Positions 45,786 to 54,300 of a stretch of DNA of 64,000 bases are shown piece after piece. The translations under genes were made by a program, and so were the position numbers. The notes under the pieces are model-generated. The model ran no database searches. It was not told the origin of the DNA and was given only the letters and a program-made list of their open reading frames with translations. Numbering within the stretch: position 1 is the first letter of the stretch; every line of letters begins with the position of its first letter. Source of the stretch: Sva-07 sp963707515 (GTDB lineage: Bacteria; Actinomycetota; Acidimicrobiia; Acidimicrobiales; Ilumatobacteraceae); contig CAVPQI010000001.1 of assembly GCA_963707515.1 (NCBI GenBank), forward strand, positions 248,001-312,000, written 5' to 3'.

Positions 45786-46318
45786 GCGATCACCACGCCG
45801 TCGGCGGTGGCGGTGACGTCCTCGCTGGTGCTCGTCGGCAGGTTCTTGCCGACGAAGTCGGGGCGGATCGGCAGCTCGCGGTGCCCGCGGTCGACGAGGA
45901 CGGCGAGCTGCACCGCTCGCGGGCGCCCGTAGTCGCACACCGCGTCGATCGCTGCCCGCACGGTGCGACCGGTGAACAGCACGTCGTCGACGAGGACGAC
46001 GATCGCGCCGTCGACGTCGGGAAGGTCGCTGACCGATCCCGGGGCGACGGGGCGCAGGCCGATGTCGTCGCGGTACAGGCTGGCGTCGACCGAACCGACG
46101 GGGACCGTGGCATCGATGCGCTCGATCTCGGCACCGAGGGCGTCGGCGAGCCAGACGCCACCGTGTTGGATGCCGACGAGGACGACGCCGTCGAGACCAC
46201 GGTTGCGTTCGATGACCTCGTGGGCCATGCGGGTGATGGCGCGCCGCACGTCGTCGGGTCCGAGCACCTGTTTGGCACTCGACCCGTGTGCAGCGGCGCC
46301 GACGTTGTCAGCAACCAC
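45782..46318 (-). CDS. pyrR: PyrR bifunctional regulator / uracil phosphoribosyltransferase
   Basis: UMP-dependent RNA-binding regulator of the pyr operon with weak uracil phosphoribosyltransferase activity. The 178-residue product has DDVRRAITRMAHEVIERNRG, VVLVGIQHGGVWLADAL and the PRPP-loop AIVVLVDDVLFTGRTVRAAI (split about 95-115). GTG 46318 is chosen over GTG 46345 because AGGAG lies 6 bases before it. The leader just upstream carries a PyrR-binding loop, so this protein probably represses its own translation and that of the operon. Confidence 0.93.
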   Translation of the reverse strand: MVADNVGAAAHGSSAKQVLGPDDVRRAITRMAHEVIERNRGLDGVVLVGIQHGGVWLADALGAEIERIDATVPVGSVDASLYRDDIGLRPVAPGSVSDLPDVDGAIVVLVDDVLFTGRTVRAAIDAVCDYGRPRAVQLAVLVDRGHRELPIRPDFVGKNLPTSTSEDVTATADGVVIA

Positions 46319-46335
46319 GTTTCGCTCCTCCCGTC

Positions 46336-46354
46336 CGGGCCTCACGGGACCCGC
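46336..46354 (-). promoter_or_regulatory. PyrR-binding RNA hairpin in the pyrR leader
   Basis: The minus strand reads CGGGUCCCGUGAGGCCCG at 46353-46336. Its centre, UCCCGUGAGG, matches the PyrR-binding consensus UCCNGNGAGG, and CGGG/CCCG close the stem. The Shine-Dalgarno sequence of pyrR (GGGAGGAG, about 46332-46325) follows within a few bases, so PyrR binding could block translation initiation, as reported for Mycobacterium. A TAGGTT box at 46375-46370 would start a leader of roughly 45 bases. Confidence 0.72.
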
Positions 46355-46369
46355 TTCACGGTGAGTCCG

Positions 46370-46375
46370 AACCTA
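46370..46375 (-). promoter_or_regulatory. Probable pyr operon promoter -10 box
   Basis: TAGGTT on the minus strand; transcription from about 46362 would include the PyrR loop and ribosome site in a short 5' leader. Confidence 0.45.
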
Positions 46376-46416
46376 CCAGCAACTACCGTTCCAGCCATGC
46401 ACGACCCGGTGGACCG

Positions 46417-46863
46417 TTGAGCCGCGAGGCCGAGATCACCAACCGGCTCCTGCTGCGTGCACGCGACGAGATCGATCGCGCCTACGCCTCACCACTCGAC
46501 ATCGACTCGCTCGCCCGGGTGGCGCACTCGTCGCCGGCCCACTTCATCCGCAGCTTCAAGGCGACGTTCGGCGAGACACCGCACCGGTACCTCCAGCGCC
46601 GGCGCGTCGAGCGGGCGATGTACCTGCTGCGCACCACGCCACTGAGCGTCACCGACATCTGCCTCGACGTCGGCTTCACGAGCATCGGGACCTTCGGCAG
46701 GACGTTCCGCGACATCGTCGGCGAGTCACCGTCGCAGCACCGGGCGCGAGGTCCGGTGGGCAACGTGCCGTCGTGCTTCGTCAAGGCGTGGACCCGGCCC
46801 AGCAGCGCCGCGGCATCGAGCAGTTTCGGAGAAGCCGACGATCAGCCGTCACCCGTACGGTGA
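46417..46863 (+). CDS. AraC family regulator, DNA-binding domain only
   Basis: The 148-residue product consists of the AraC double helix-turn-helix (about 5-110): DSLARVAHSSPAHFIRSFKA, FGETPHRYLQRRRVERAMYL and LSVTDICLDVGFTSIGTFGR, followed by a Ser/Ala-rich tail. There is no sensor domain, so a partner or simple constitutive binding is likely. The start is uncertain; TTG 46417 is the first codon that avoids running into the divergent pyrR leader. The next gene starts 4 bases after its stop, so it probably controls or shares a transcript with the VOC gene. Confidence 0.8.
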   Translation: MSREAEITNRLLLRARDEIDRAYASPLDIDSLARVAHSSPAHFIRSFKATFGETPHRYLQRRRVERAMYLLRTTPLSVTDICLDVGFTSIGTFGRTFRDIVGESPSQHRARGPVGNVPSCFVKAWTRPSSAAASSSFGEADDQPSPVR

Positions 46864-46867
46864 CGGC

Positions 46868-47290
46868 ATGTTCAACGCCATCAGCCGCACGACCACCTAC
46901 GTCCTCGACCAGGACCAAGCCCTCGACTTCTACGTCAACACGCTCGGCCTCGAGGTCGCCGACGACATCGACCTCGGGTTCATGCGGTGGCTCACCGTGC
47001 GCGTGCCGGGCGACGCCGTGCGCGAGATCCTGCTCGAACGCCCGGGCCCGCCCTCGATGGACGAAGCGACCGCCGAACAGGTGCGTGAGCTGGTCACACG
47101 CGGTGCCGTCGCCGGGGCGCTGTTCCTGACCACCGATGATGCTGCGACGGCCTTCGCCACGCTGCGCGACCGCGGCGTCGACGTCACCGACGAACCGAGC
47201 GAGAAACCCTACGGCATCGACTTCGGTATCCGCGACCCCTTCGGCAACGCCATCCGCATCGGCCAGATGTTCGACTCCACCCCCGGCTGA
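46868..47290 (+). CDS. VOC family (glyoxalase-like) protein paired with AraC regulator
   Basis: Single VOC domain of 140 residues: TTTYVLDQDQALDFYVNTLG (about 9-28), RWLTVRVPGDAVREILLERP, GALFLTTDDAATAFATLRDR and the end GIDFGIRDPFGNAIRIGQMF (about 114-133). Proteins of this type are often next to AraC genes as here. The first His ligand of classical glyoxalases is absent, so the metal site may differ. Substrate unknown. Followed by two families of short repeats. Confidence 0.85.
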   Translation: MFNAISRTTTYVLDQDQALDFYVNTLGLEVADDIDLGFMRWLTVRVPGDAVREILLERPGPPSMDEATAEQVRELVTRGAVAGALFLTTDDAATAFATLRDRGVDVTDEPSEKPYGIDFGIRDPFGNAIRIGQMFDSTPG

Positions 47291-47292
47291 CC

Positions 47293-47393
47293 GCCACCCC
47301 ATCGCCACCCTCCCCCAGCCACCCCATCGCCACCCTCCCCCCGCCGCGAGCCGCGACCCGCCCGCGCGATCCTGGCCCGCGCGATCCTCGCCC
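47293..47393. repeat. Short direct repeats between convergent genes
   Basis: A 24-base C-rich unit (GCCACCCCATCGCCACCCTC followed by CCCC) occurs at 47293-47316 and 47318-47341. Then GCGCGATCCTGGCCC (47364-47378) is followed by GCGCGATCCTCGCCC (47379-47393). These lead directly into repeat family B. Confidence 0.8.
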
Positions 47394-47394
47394 G

Positions 47395-47557
47395 CGATGA
47401 GCGAATGGCCCGTATCCGGTGCCTTCGCTCATCGCCGGCACGAGGCGCGACCACGCGATGAGCGAATGGCCCGTATCCGGTGCCTTCGCTCATCGCCGGC
47501 ACGAGGCGCGATCACGCGATGAGCGCACGGGCCACTATCCGGCCCCGTCGCTCATCG
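47395..47557. repeat. Palindromic repeat family B (two units and a diverged third)
   Basis: CGATGAGCGAA and TTCGCTCATCG pair at 47395-47405/47424-47434 and again at 47456-47466/47485-47495. The whole 61-base unit repeats with one difference. Inside the arms GGC...GCC and CGG...CCG also pair, so each unit is a long nested hairpin. The third unit (CGATGAGCG 47517-47525, CGCTCATCG 47549-47557) has a different middle and overlaps the last codons of the DUF2079 gene. Located between convergent genes. Confidence 0.88.
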
Positions 47558-49140
47558 CGGGCGGGGCGGGCAGCGCGACGTCCGGGTCGCGTTGGTAGAG
47601 GATCCACAGGTCGTTGCGGTCGACCTCGACGAAGGCATCGTCGATCGCTGCCCAATCGGCGCGCAGCGCGGCGTCCTGGTCGGTCGGGATCATCACGTAC
47701 TCGACACGTTCGGCGCGCTCGTCGAGACGGGTGCCCTCGAGCGACACGTCCGGGCCGTAGAGCAGCACCCGGAACGGCACCGGGAACTGGTAGATCTCGG
47801 GCCGGTGGGCGAGGTGCGGGGTCAGGCGGTAGTTCGCCGAGACGACGGCGTCGTCGGGGATCTGGGCCAACAACTCCCGGGCCTCGACGGCGTAGATGCT
47901 GTTTCGATCGCCGTAGTACAGCGGCGTGCGCCCCAGCGGCAACGGTGACCACAGGTAGGCGGTGAGGAGGCTGGCGGCCGCCAGGACCGCGACGGCGACG
48001 CCCCGCCCCCTGACCCGCACCTCCCGGTCGTCGACGCGGACGTCGTGGTCGCGGAGCGCGCCGATGGCGTGCACCGTGCCGATCGCCAGCGCCGGCACGG
48101 CGATCAGGCTGTAGTGGAAGTCGATCTGGTACTGGTACCAGAACGTGCTGAGCACATTGGTGAACAGCACGAGCCCGGAGATGAGGGCGACGTCGGGGAG
48201 CCGCACGAACAGCCAGGCGAACGGCGCCGTCATCTGCACCAGGTACCACGGACGCCCGTCGGACGTGAGGTGCCGCCACAGGGCGGTCGGGTTGGTGACC
48301 GTCGTGTCGATGAGCCCGCGCACCCCACCGAACGGGATGCGCCAGGTGTTCCGCGTCGGCACACCGATCAGGCTGCGCATGACGACGAACATCGCCACCA
48401 GCATGAACGCCACGCTGCCGACGATCGTCAGCAACCCGATCCGGCGGTCGCGGCGCACGGCGACCCAGATGCCGAGCGGCACGATGACCAGCGAGGCATC
48501 CTCTTTGACCAGCAGTGCCAGCACGACGGACACGACGTACAGCCGCCACCGGCGCTCGAGGGCGGCGTACAGGGCGAAGCCGACGAACACCCCGAGGAAG
48601 GCGTCCGGATGGAAGTTCTCGAGGTTCGTCCAGCCGATGGCGGGGTGCAGCAGGTAGGCGCCGGCGCCGACGAGCGCCAGCCACTCCGAGCGCAAGCGCC
48701 GCCGGCCGTAGAGGAACACCGGGATCGCCCCGGCGGCGATCGCCGCCGACTGGGCGGTGAACATGATCCAGGCGCCCGGTGCGATCCAGTACAGCGGCAC
48801 GAGGAACACCAGGATGAACGACGAGTGGTCGCCGAACAGGTTGCGACCCATCAAGCGTCACGAACGGCGCCTCGAACCGCGACAGCAGCCACATGCCCTG
48901 GTCGTAGAGCGCCGAGTCGTAGGTGGCGGTGCCGAGGGCGTGGTGGATGTCGAGCGAGCGGGTCGTGAAGTACCACGTCCAGACCAGCACGGCGCCGGCC
49001 AGCAGCAGCTGCGGTGCCGACGGCGGCGGGATGCGGTGCCACCATCGCGCCGGCGCGAGGTCGGCAGCGCGGTCGGCGGCGACGTCGGGCTCGTCGAGGC
49101 GCCCGAGCTCGCCCGTCGCCGTCCCGGTGGAGTCGCTCAC
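47535..49140 (-). CDS. DUF2079 family integral membrane protein, one frameshift
   Basis: Polytopic membrane protein of about 530 residues resembling GT-C-type glycosyltransferases of the DUF2079 family. N-terminal part: LLLAGAVLVWTWYFTTRSLD helix, YDSALYDQGMWLLSRFEAPF, a conserved lumenal-loop signature. The frame changes at about 48850-48855 (sense ACG-CTT-G-ATG), after which MGRNLFGDHSSFILVFLVPL continues. At least eight hydrophobic helices follow, with HPAIGWTNLENFHPDAFLGV and LLVKEDASLVIVPLGIWVAV in between. A soluble C-terminal domain ends in SDGAG, overlapping repeat family B. GTG 49140 start. Acceptor and donor unknown. Confidence 0.75.
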
Positions 49141-49195
49141 GGCGCCGAGTTTCGCAGCTCGCCGCGCCATCGTCCCGCCATCGCCCGTCCACCCC

Positions 49196-49348
49196 GTTCT
49201 GGGTCGCCGATGCCGCGCAGTGCGCGGTGAATCCGACCCAGAACCGCTCGCCCCGGGTTCAGCGGCGCAAACGGTGCCAGCGGGCGACGATTGCACGGCC
49301 CCTCGCCAGAGCACGTGACGGACGGGACCCGTCCCCATTCGTCACGTG
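49196..49348. repeat. Two nested palindromes upstream of the DUF2079 gene
   Basis: First: GTTCTGGGTCG (49196-49206) pairs with CGACCCAGAAC (49234-49244) around an inner hairpin CCGCGCA-G-TGCGCGG (49213-49227). Second: CACGTGACG (49312-49320) pairs with CGTCACGTG (49340-49348) around GGACGGG-A-CCCGTCC (49320-49334). Both combine an outer stem with an inner stem. They lie between nusB and the DUF2079 gene, in a stretch of 228 bases with no other feature. Confidence 0.7.
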
Positions 49349-49368
49349 GGCGGCGGTCGCCGGCGATG

Positions 49369-49782
49369 TCAGTCGGCGGGGGGTCGGGCGCGCAGGTCGG
49401 GGGCGAGGGCGGCGAGCACCCCGTTGACGAAGCGGCCGCTGTCGTCGGTGGAGAAACGCTTGGCCAGCTCCACCGCCTCGTCGATCACCACGGCCACCGG
49501 CACGTCGGGACGATGGGCGAGCTCGAACGCGCCGAGACGCAGGACGCTGAGGTCGAGCACCGGCATCCGCTTCAACGACCATCCCTTGGCCTTGCCGGCG
49601 ATCGCCTCGTCGAGCTCCGCGTTGTGTTCGGTGACGCCCTCGACGAGCAGCGTCGTCAGCCGGTCGGGTTCGAGCACCTGCAGGGCGAGGGCATCGGTCG
49701 GCGAGATCGCCTTCGAGTACGCCTCGTACAGCAGGTAGAGGGCACGCTCGCGAGCGTCGGACCGCTCGTCAGGGCGCTCCAT
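49369..49782 (-). CDS. nusB: Transcription antitermination factor NusB
   Basis: Forms the antitermination complex with NusE on rRNA boxA. The 137-residue all-helical protein shows ARERALYLLYEAYSKAIS (about 9-26), AELDEAIAGKAKGWSLKRMP (about 55-74), VLDLSVLRLGAFELAHRPDV and PVAVVIDEAVELAKRFSTDD, SGRFVNGVLAALA. Start ATG 49782 overlaps the efp stop (ATGA). The aro-pepQ-efp-nusB order is conserved in actinobacteria. Confidence 0.95.
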   Translation of the reverse strand: MERPDERSDARERALYLLYEAYSKAISPTDALALQVLEPDRLTTLLVEGVTEHNAELDEAIAGKAKGWSLKRMPVLDLSVLRLGAFELAHRPDVPVAVVIDEAVELAKRFSTDDSGRFVNGVLAALAPDLRARPPAD

Positions 49783-50345
49783 CAGACGCGGGTGATGTAG
49801 TCGCCCGAGCGGGTGTCGACCTTGACCTTGTCGCCGGTCTCGACGAACAGCGGAACCTGGATCACCTTGCCGGTCTCCAGCGTCGCCGGCTTGCGGGCAC
49901 CCGAGACACGGTCGCCCTGCACGCCGGGCTCGGTCTCGGCGATCGTCAGCTCGACCGACGCTGGGATCTCGACGCCGATGATCTCACCCTGGTACTGGGC
50001 GATCTGGGCGATCATCTGCTCGGTCAGGTAGTCGGCGGCCTCGCCGAGGGCCTTCGCCGGCACGTTCATCTGGTCGTACGTCGACGTGTTCATGAACACG
50101 TAGTCGGCGCCGTCCTTGTAGAGGAACTGCATGTCCTGGCGGTCGACGATCGCCTGCTCGACCTTGATGCCGGCGTTGAACGTCTTGTCGATCACCGAAC
50201 CGTTGCGGACGTTGCGGATCTTCGTCCGCACGAAGGCGCCACCCTTGCCGGGCTTCACGTGCTGGAACTCGACGACCTGGAACAGACCGTTGTCGAGCTC
50301 GAGGGTGATTCCGTTCTTCAGGTCGTTGACGGAGATCTGGGGCAT
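49782..50345 (-). CDS. efp: Elongation factor P
   Basis: Relieves ribosome stalling at polyproline. The 187 residues have the KOW-like N-domain with the loop FQHVKPGKGGAFVRTKIRNV (about 28-47; the modified Lys position is in PGKGG) and two OB domains ending TRSGDYITRV. Start ATG 50345, with AAAGGA about 9 bases upstream. Full length and typical throughout. Its stop overlaps nusB. Confidence 0.97.
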   Translation of the reverse strand: MPQISVNDLKNGITLELDNGLFQVVEFQHVKPGKGGAFVRTKIRNVRNGSVIDKTFNAGIKVEQAIVDRQDMQFLYKDGADYVFMNTSTYDQMNVPAKALGEAADYLTEQMIAQIAQYQGEIIGVEIPASVELTIAETEPGVQGDRVSGARKPATLETGKVIQVPLFVETGDKVKVDTRSGDYITRV

Positions 50346-50374
50346 GGGTGGGTCCTTTGATGCGTGCAGCGGGC

Positions 50375-51493
50375 TCAGCCCGGAAACGGTCGCGGCGGCG
50401 TGTGGGTCAGCGACCGCGAGCCGGAATCGGTGACCACGAGGAGATCCTCGATGCGAAAGCCACCGAAGCCGACACGATAGAGGCCGGGTTCCACCGTCAC
50501 CACGTTGCCCACCTCGATGACCTCGTCGGACACCTGGGAGTGGAACGGGGGCTCGTGGATCTGCAGTCCCACCCCGTGGCCGGTGCCGTGGAGGTACCAG
50601 TCGAGGACGCCGGCGGCCTCGTACACGTCGCGGCACACCGAGTCGAGCTGACGGGCGCTGATCCCCGCCCGCAGGGCGTCGACCCCGGCCCGGTGAGACT
50701 GCTCGACGAGGGCGTAGATCTCGCGCTGTTCGGCGGTCGGCTCACCGATCACGTACGAGCGGGTCATGTCGGAGTGGTAGCCGTCGACGAGGGCGCCGAC
50801 GTCGATGATCACGGTGTCGCCGGCAACGATGCGCCGGTCGGTGACCTCGTGGTGCGGGCGGGCACCGTGATCGGGTCCACTGGCGACGATCGTCTCGTAG
50901 CTGCGGTCGTCGGCGCCGTGCAGCCGCATCCGGTATTCGAGCTCGTTGCGCACGTCGGCCTCGGTCAACGGCTCGTCGACGGCGGCGAACAGCAGCGGCT
51001 CGACCTCGACGAGGGCGACGTCGGCAGCGGCCGCAGCGGCCGCCATCCGCTCGATCTCGGCGGCATCCTTGACGGCGCGGCGGCGGGCGATGATCGAGGC
51101 GAGCGGGTGCAGCGCGATGTCGCCGGCGAGGGCGGTCCATGCCGCGTACGACGTGGTCGAGGGGTCGAGGCCGACCGCCGAGGCGCCCGCGACCGCGGCG
51201 AGCATGCGCTCGTGCAGCGCTGCCCGCTGGCGTTCGGCGACGACGCGCACGCCCGAGCCGGCGGTCTCGGCGACCGCCCGCTCGCCGTAGCGTCCGTCGG
51301 TGCCGAGCACGACGTCGTCGCTGCGGACGACGACCCAGCCGTTGGAGCCGCCGAACCCGGTCAGCCAGCGGATGTCGATCAGGTCGGTGACCAGCAGCGC
51401 GTCACACGGCGTGTCGTCGAGTGCGGCGCGGACGGCGGCGATGCGCGCGAGATGGTCGAACGGGGTGAACTCGAACGGCGTGACGGCGCTCAC
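50375..51493 (-). CDS. pepQ: Xaa-Pro aminopeptidase / M24 family peptidase
   Basis: Metallopeptidase releasing N-terminal residues before proline. The 372-residue protein has a creatinase-like N-domain (about 10-135) and the pita-bread catalytic domain. Metal ligands appear in order: IIDVGALVDGYHSDMTRS (two Asp, about 225-242), HGTGHGVGLQIHEPP (His, about 306-320), VVTVEPGLY (Glu) and FRIEDLLVVT (Glu). Start ATG 51493 overlaps the aroB stop. It lies between efp and aroB as in many actinobacteria. The symbol is by family position rather than proof. Confidence 0.88.
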   Translation of the reverse strand: MSAVTPFEFTPFDHLARIAAVRAALDDTPCDALLVTDLIDIRWLTGFGGSNGWVVVRSDDVVLGTDGRYGERAVAETAGSGVRVVAERQRAALHERMLAAVAGASAVGLDPSTTSYAAWTALAGDIALHPLASIIARRRAVKDAAEIERMAAAAAAADVALVEVEPLLFAAVDEPLTEADVRNELEYRMRLHGADDRSYETIVASGPDHGARPHHEVTDRRIVAGDTVIIDVGALVDGYHSDMTRSYVIGEPTAEQREIYALVEQSHRAGVDALRAGISARQLDSVCRDVYEAAGVLDWYLHGTGHGVGLQIHEPPFHSQVSDEVIEVGNVVTVEPGLYRVGFGGFRIEDLLVVTDSGSRSLTHTPPRPFPG

Positions 51494-52512
51494 ACGAACC
51501 GCTCCAGCGTCGCGCGCACGGCGGCAGTCGGCACGTCGGCGACCACCTCGACGCCGTCGGCGCCGCCGTCGAGTACGAAGGTCAGGCCGTCGAGGGCCTT
51601 CTTGTCGCGTCCCATCAGGTCGAGCAGCAGGTCGGCGTCGAGGCCCTCGGGCGGCGTGATGCGCAGGCCGTACTCACCGGCGACGACGCGGCGGTGGTCG
51701 TCGACCCGCGAGTCGTCGATGCGTCCCAACTCGGCGGCCAGCTCGGCGGCAAAGATCAGACCGATCGCCACCGCCTCGCCGTGCGCCAGCTCGTGGTCGG
51801 TGGCGATCTCCAGCGCGTGAGCCAGGGTGTGGCCGTAGTTGAGTAGCGCCCGGCGGCCCCCCTCGCGCTCGTCGGAGGCGACGACGTCGGCCTTGATCTC
51901 GATGCAGCGGGCGATGCGTTGGTCGAGCGGCATCGCCAGCAGATCGTCGCCGGTGAGGAAGTGGTACTTGGCCATCTCCCCGAGGCCGCAACGCAGCTCC
52001 CGCTCGGGCAGCGTGTCGAGGGCGTCGAGATCGCAGATCACGCCCGACGGCTGCCAGAAGGCGCCGACCAGGTTCTTGCCCTCGGGCAGGTTGACGCCCG
52101 TCTTGCCGCCGACCGCGGCGTCGATCATCGCCAGCAACGTGGTCGCCACGTGCACGACCGGCGTGCCGCGGTGCCACGACGCGGCGGCGAAGCCGGCGAC
52201 GTCGGTGACCATGCCGCCGCCGACGCCGACGACGACGTCGCGCCGGGTCAGGCCGTGCCGGGCGAACGCCCGCGTCAACTGCTCGATCGTCGCCAGCGAC
52301 TTCGCCCCCTCACCGTCGCCGATGACGCACACCTCGACCGCCCGACCGCCGGCGTGGGCCTCGACGGCGTCGCCGAACGGGACGCCGGCCTGGGTCACGA
52401 CGAACACCCGCTGTGCGGTGGCCGGCAGCAGGCCGCCGAGTTCGCCGACTGCCCCTCGACCGACGACGACGTCGTAGGCGCGTTCGGCGAGCGGGACGGT
52501 CACACGGTGCAT
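51490..52512 (-). CDS. aroB: 3-Dehydroquinate synthase
   Basis: Second step of the shikimate pathway, NAD- and metal-dependent. The 340-residue protein has VVVGVGGGMVTDVAGFAAAS (about 95-114, NAD site), TTLLAMIDAAVGGKTGVNLP (about 124-143), CGLGEMAKYHFL, and the metal ligands in LLNYGHTLAHALE (about 236) and HGEAVAIGL (about 255). ATG 52512 overlaps the aroK end by 13 bases; a GTG at 52503 is a possible shorter start. The longer frame upstream is a shadow of aroK. Confidence 0.95.
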   Translation of the reverse strand: MHRVTVPLAERAYDVVVGRGAVGELGGLLPATAQRVFVVTQAGVPFGDAVEAHAGGRAVEVCVIGDGEGAKSLATIEQLTRAFARHGLTRRDVVVGVGGGMVTDVAGFAAASWHRGTPVVHVATTLLAMIDAAVGGKTGVNLPEGKNLVGAFWQPSGVICDLDALDTLPERELRCGLGEMAKYHFLTGDDLLAMPLDQRIARCIEIKADVVASDEREGGRRALLNYGHTLAHALEIATDHELAHGEAVAIGLIFAAELAAELGRIDDSRVDDHRRVVAGEYGLRITPPEGLDADLLLDLMGRDKKALDGLTFVLDGGADGVEVVADVPTAAVRATLERFV

Positions 52513-53009
52513 CGCAACACCGCCTTCACGACGTCGCTGACGGTGCGCCGGTCGACGGTGACGATCGCGTCGGCGACCTCCTGGTAGAGCGGGGCGCGCT
52601 CGACGGCCATCGTCGCCAGCACGCCGGCCGGGTCGTCGTCGAGCAGCGGCCGATGGGCACCCCTCGTCGCTCGTTCGAGCAGCAGCTTGTCGTCGGCGCG
52701 CAGCCACACGACGTGGGCGTTCGACTCGGCGAGCAGCTGCCGGTTGACGGCGTTGAGGACGACACCGCCGGCGGCGGCGATGACTGCCGGCTCCGGTGCC
52801 GCCAGCGCGGCGCGCAGCACGTCGGTCTCGAGGGCGCGGAACGCCGGTTCGCCGTCGTCGCGCCAGATCTCGCGCACCGTGCGACCGGTCGCCGCCTCGA
52901 TCATCTGGTCGGAATCGAGGAACGGGCGGCCGAGCTGATCGGCGAGCGCCCGGCCGACGGTGGTCTTGCCCACGCCCATCAACCCGACGAGGACGAGATG
53001 GTCGTTCAC
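52500..53009 (-). CDS. aroK: Shikimate kinase
   Basis: Phosphorylates shikimate. The 169-residue P-loop kinase has VLVGLMGVGKTTVGRALADQ (about 6-25), FLDSDQMIEAATG (about 31-43, shikimate-binding Asp), EPAFRALETDVLRAAL and the AAAGGVVLN loop (about 78-86), then HVVWLRADDKLLLERATRGA and HRPLL. Start GTG 53009. It is unlinked from a chorismate mutase or aroQ here. 13 bases separate it from the aroC stop. Confidence 0.95.
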   Translation of the reverse strand: MNDHLVLVGLMGVGKTTVGRALADQLGRPFLDSDQMIEAATGRTVREIWRDDGEPAFRALETDVLRAALAAPEPAVIAAAGGVVLNAVNRQLLAESNAHVVWLRADDKLLLERATRGAHRPLLDDDPAGVLATMAVERAPLYQEVADAIVTVDRRTVSDVVKAVLRCTV

Positions 53010-53022
53010 GGTCGCACCGCGC

Positions 53023-54201
53023 TCACCACGACGGATCGGGCAGCGTCGCCGAGTACGCCTCGGCGTTGCGGAGGAACTCGTCGACCGAGTCGCCGCCGAA
53101 CTTGCGCTGCGCTTCGGCGGCGAGCACGAGGGCGACCATCGTCTCGGCGACAACGCCCATCGCCGGGACGGCGGTGACGTCGGTGCGTTCCTTGAACGAC
53201 ACCGCCGATTCCTTTGTTGCCGTGTCGACGGTCTCCAGCGTCGGCACGTTGAGCGTCGCCAGCGGCTTCATCGCCGCCCGCACCACCAGCAGCTCACCGG
53301 TCGAGATGCCTCCCTCGGTGCCGCCGGCGAGCGTGCTCGTGCGCCGGTAGCGACCGGCGTCGGCATCCCAGCGGATCGGGTCGTGGGCGACGCTCCCCCG
53401 CCGCCCGGCGACCTCGAAACCGTCGCCGATCTCGACGCCCTTGACGGCCTGGATGCTCATGACCGCCTGGGCCAGCAGGGCGTCGAGCTTGCGATCCCAG
53501 TGGACGTGGCTGCCGAGGCCGACCGGCACGCCGAAGCCGAGCACCTCGACGACGCCGCCGAGGCTGTCGCCGTCCTTGGCGGCGGCCTTGATCTCGGCGA
53601 TCATCGCCTCGCTGGTGTCGAGGTCGAAGCAACGCACCTGGTTCTCGTCGACCCGGTCGAGTTCGTTCGGGGTCGGCCGCGTGGCGCCGTCGGGCACCCG
53701 GGCGGCGCCCATCTGGATGACGTGCGAGATGATCTCGACACCGAGCGGGCGGAGCAGCGCCTTGGCGACGGCTCCGGCGGCGACGCGGGCCGCGGTCTCG
53801 CGGGCGCTGGCGCGTTCGAGGACGTCACGGGCATCGCTGAAGCCGTACTTCTGCATGCCGGCGAGGTCGGCGTGGCCCGGGCGAACCTGGGTCAGCGGCG
53901 ACTTGGTCTCCCCGGGTGCCGGGCTCATCTCCTCGTGCCACTTGTCGGAGCGGAACCACTCGGTGTTCTTGATCTCGATGGCCAGCGGCGAGCCGAGCGT
54001 GCGCCCGTGGCGGACGCCACCGAGCAGCGTCAGCTCGTCGACCTCGAAGCGTTGCCGCGGGCCACGGCCGTAGCCGAGGCGCCGGCGACCGAGCTCCACC
54101 TGGATGTCGTCGACCGTGAGGGCGAGGCCAGCCGGCAACCCTTCGATGACGACGACCAGTGCTTGGCCGTGGGATTCGCCCGCCGTCAGGTACCGCAACA
54201 T
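53023..54201 (-). CDS. aroC: Chorismate synthase
   Basis: Last step of the shikimate pathway, FMN-dependent anti-elimination. The 392-residue protein begins MLRYLTAGESHGQALVVVIE and contains RRRLGYGRGPRQRFEVDELT, RPGHADLAGMQKYGFSDARD (about 115-134) and VLERASARETAARVAAGAVA, the central family signatures, then GGTEGGISTGELLVVRAAMK (about 300-319). ATG 54201 is the standard start; upstream extension is not family-like. 99 unassigned bases separate it from aroE. Confidence 0.96.
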   Translation of the reverse strand: MLRYLTAGESHGQALVVVIEGLPAGLALTVDDIQVELGRRRLGYGRGPRQRFEVDELTLLGGVRHGRTLGSPLAIEIKNTEWFRSDKWHEEMSPAPGETKSPLTQVRPGHADLAGMQKYGFSDARDVLERASARETAARVAAGAVAKALLRPLGVEIISHVIQMGAARVPDGATRPTPNELDRVDENQVRCFDLDTSEAMIAEIKAAAKDGDSLGGVVEVLGFGVPVGLGSHVHWDRKLDALLAQAVMSIQAVKGVEIGDGFEVAGRRGSVAHDPIRWDADAGRYRRTSTLAGGTEGGISTGELLVVRAAMKPLATLNVPTLETVDTATKESAVSFKERTDVTAVPAMGVVAETMVALVLAAEAQRKFGGDSVDEFLRNAEAYSATLPDPSW

Positions 54202-54300
54202 CGAATCGAGACTACCGCTGCACCCGCGCGCCGACCCCGGCGGTGCGATGAGAGATCCGTGCGCCTGCACGCGATGTTCACCGGCGCGGGATCTCGCGGG

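Noticed and set aside
45782..46345. pyrR starting at GTG 46345
   Set aside because: This codon lies inside the PyrR-binding loop; GTG 46318 has AGGAG at 6 bases and fits the family N-terminus.
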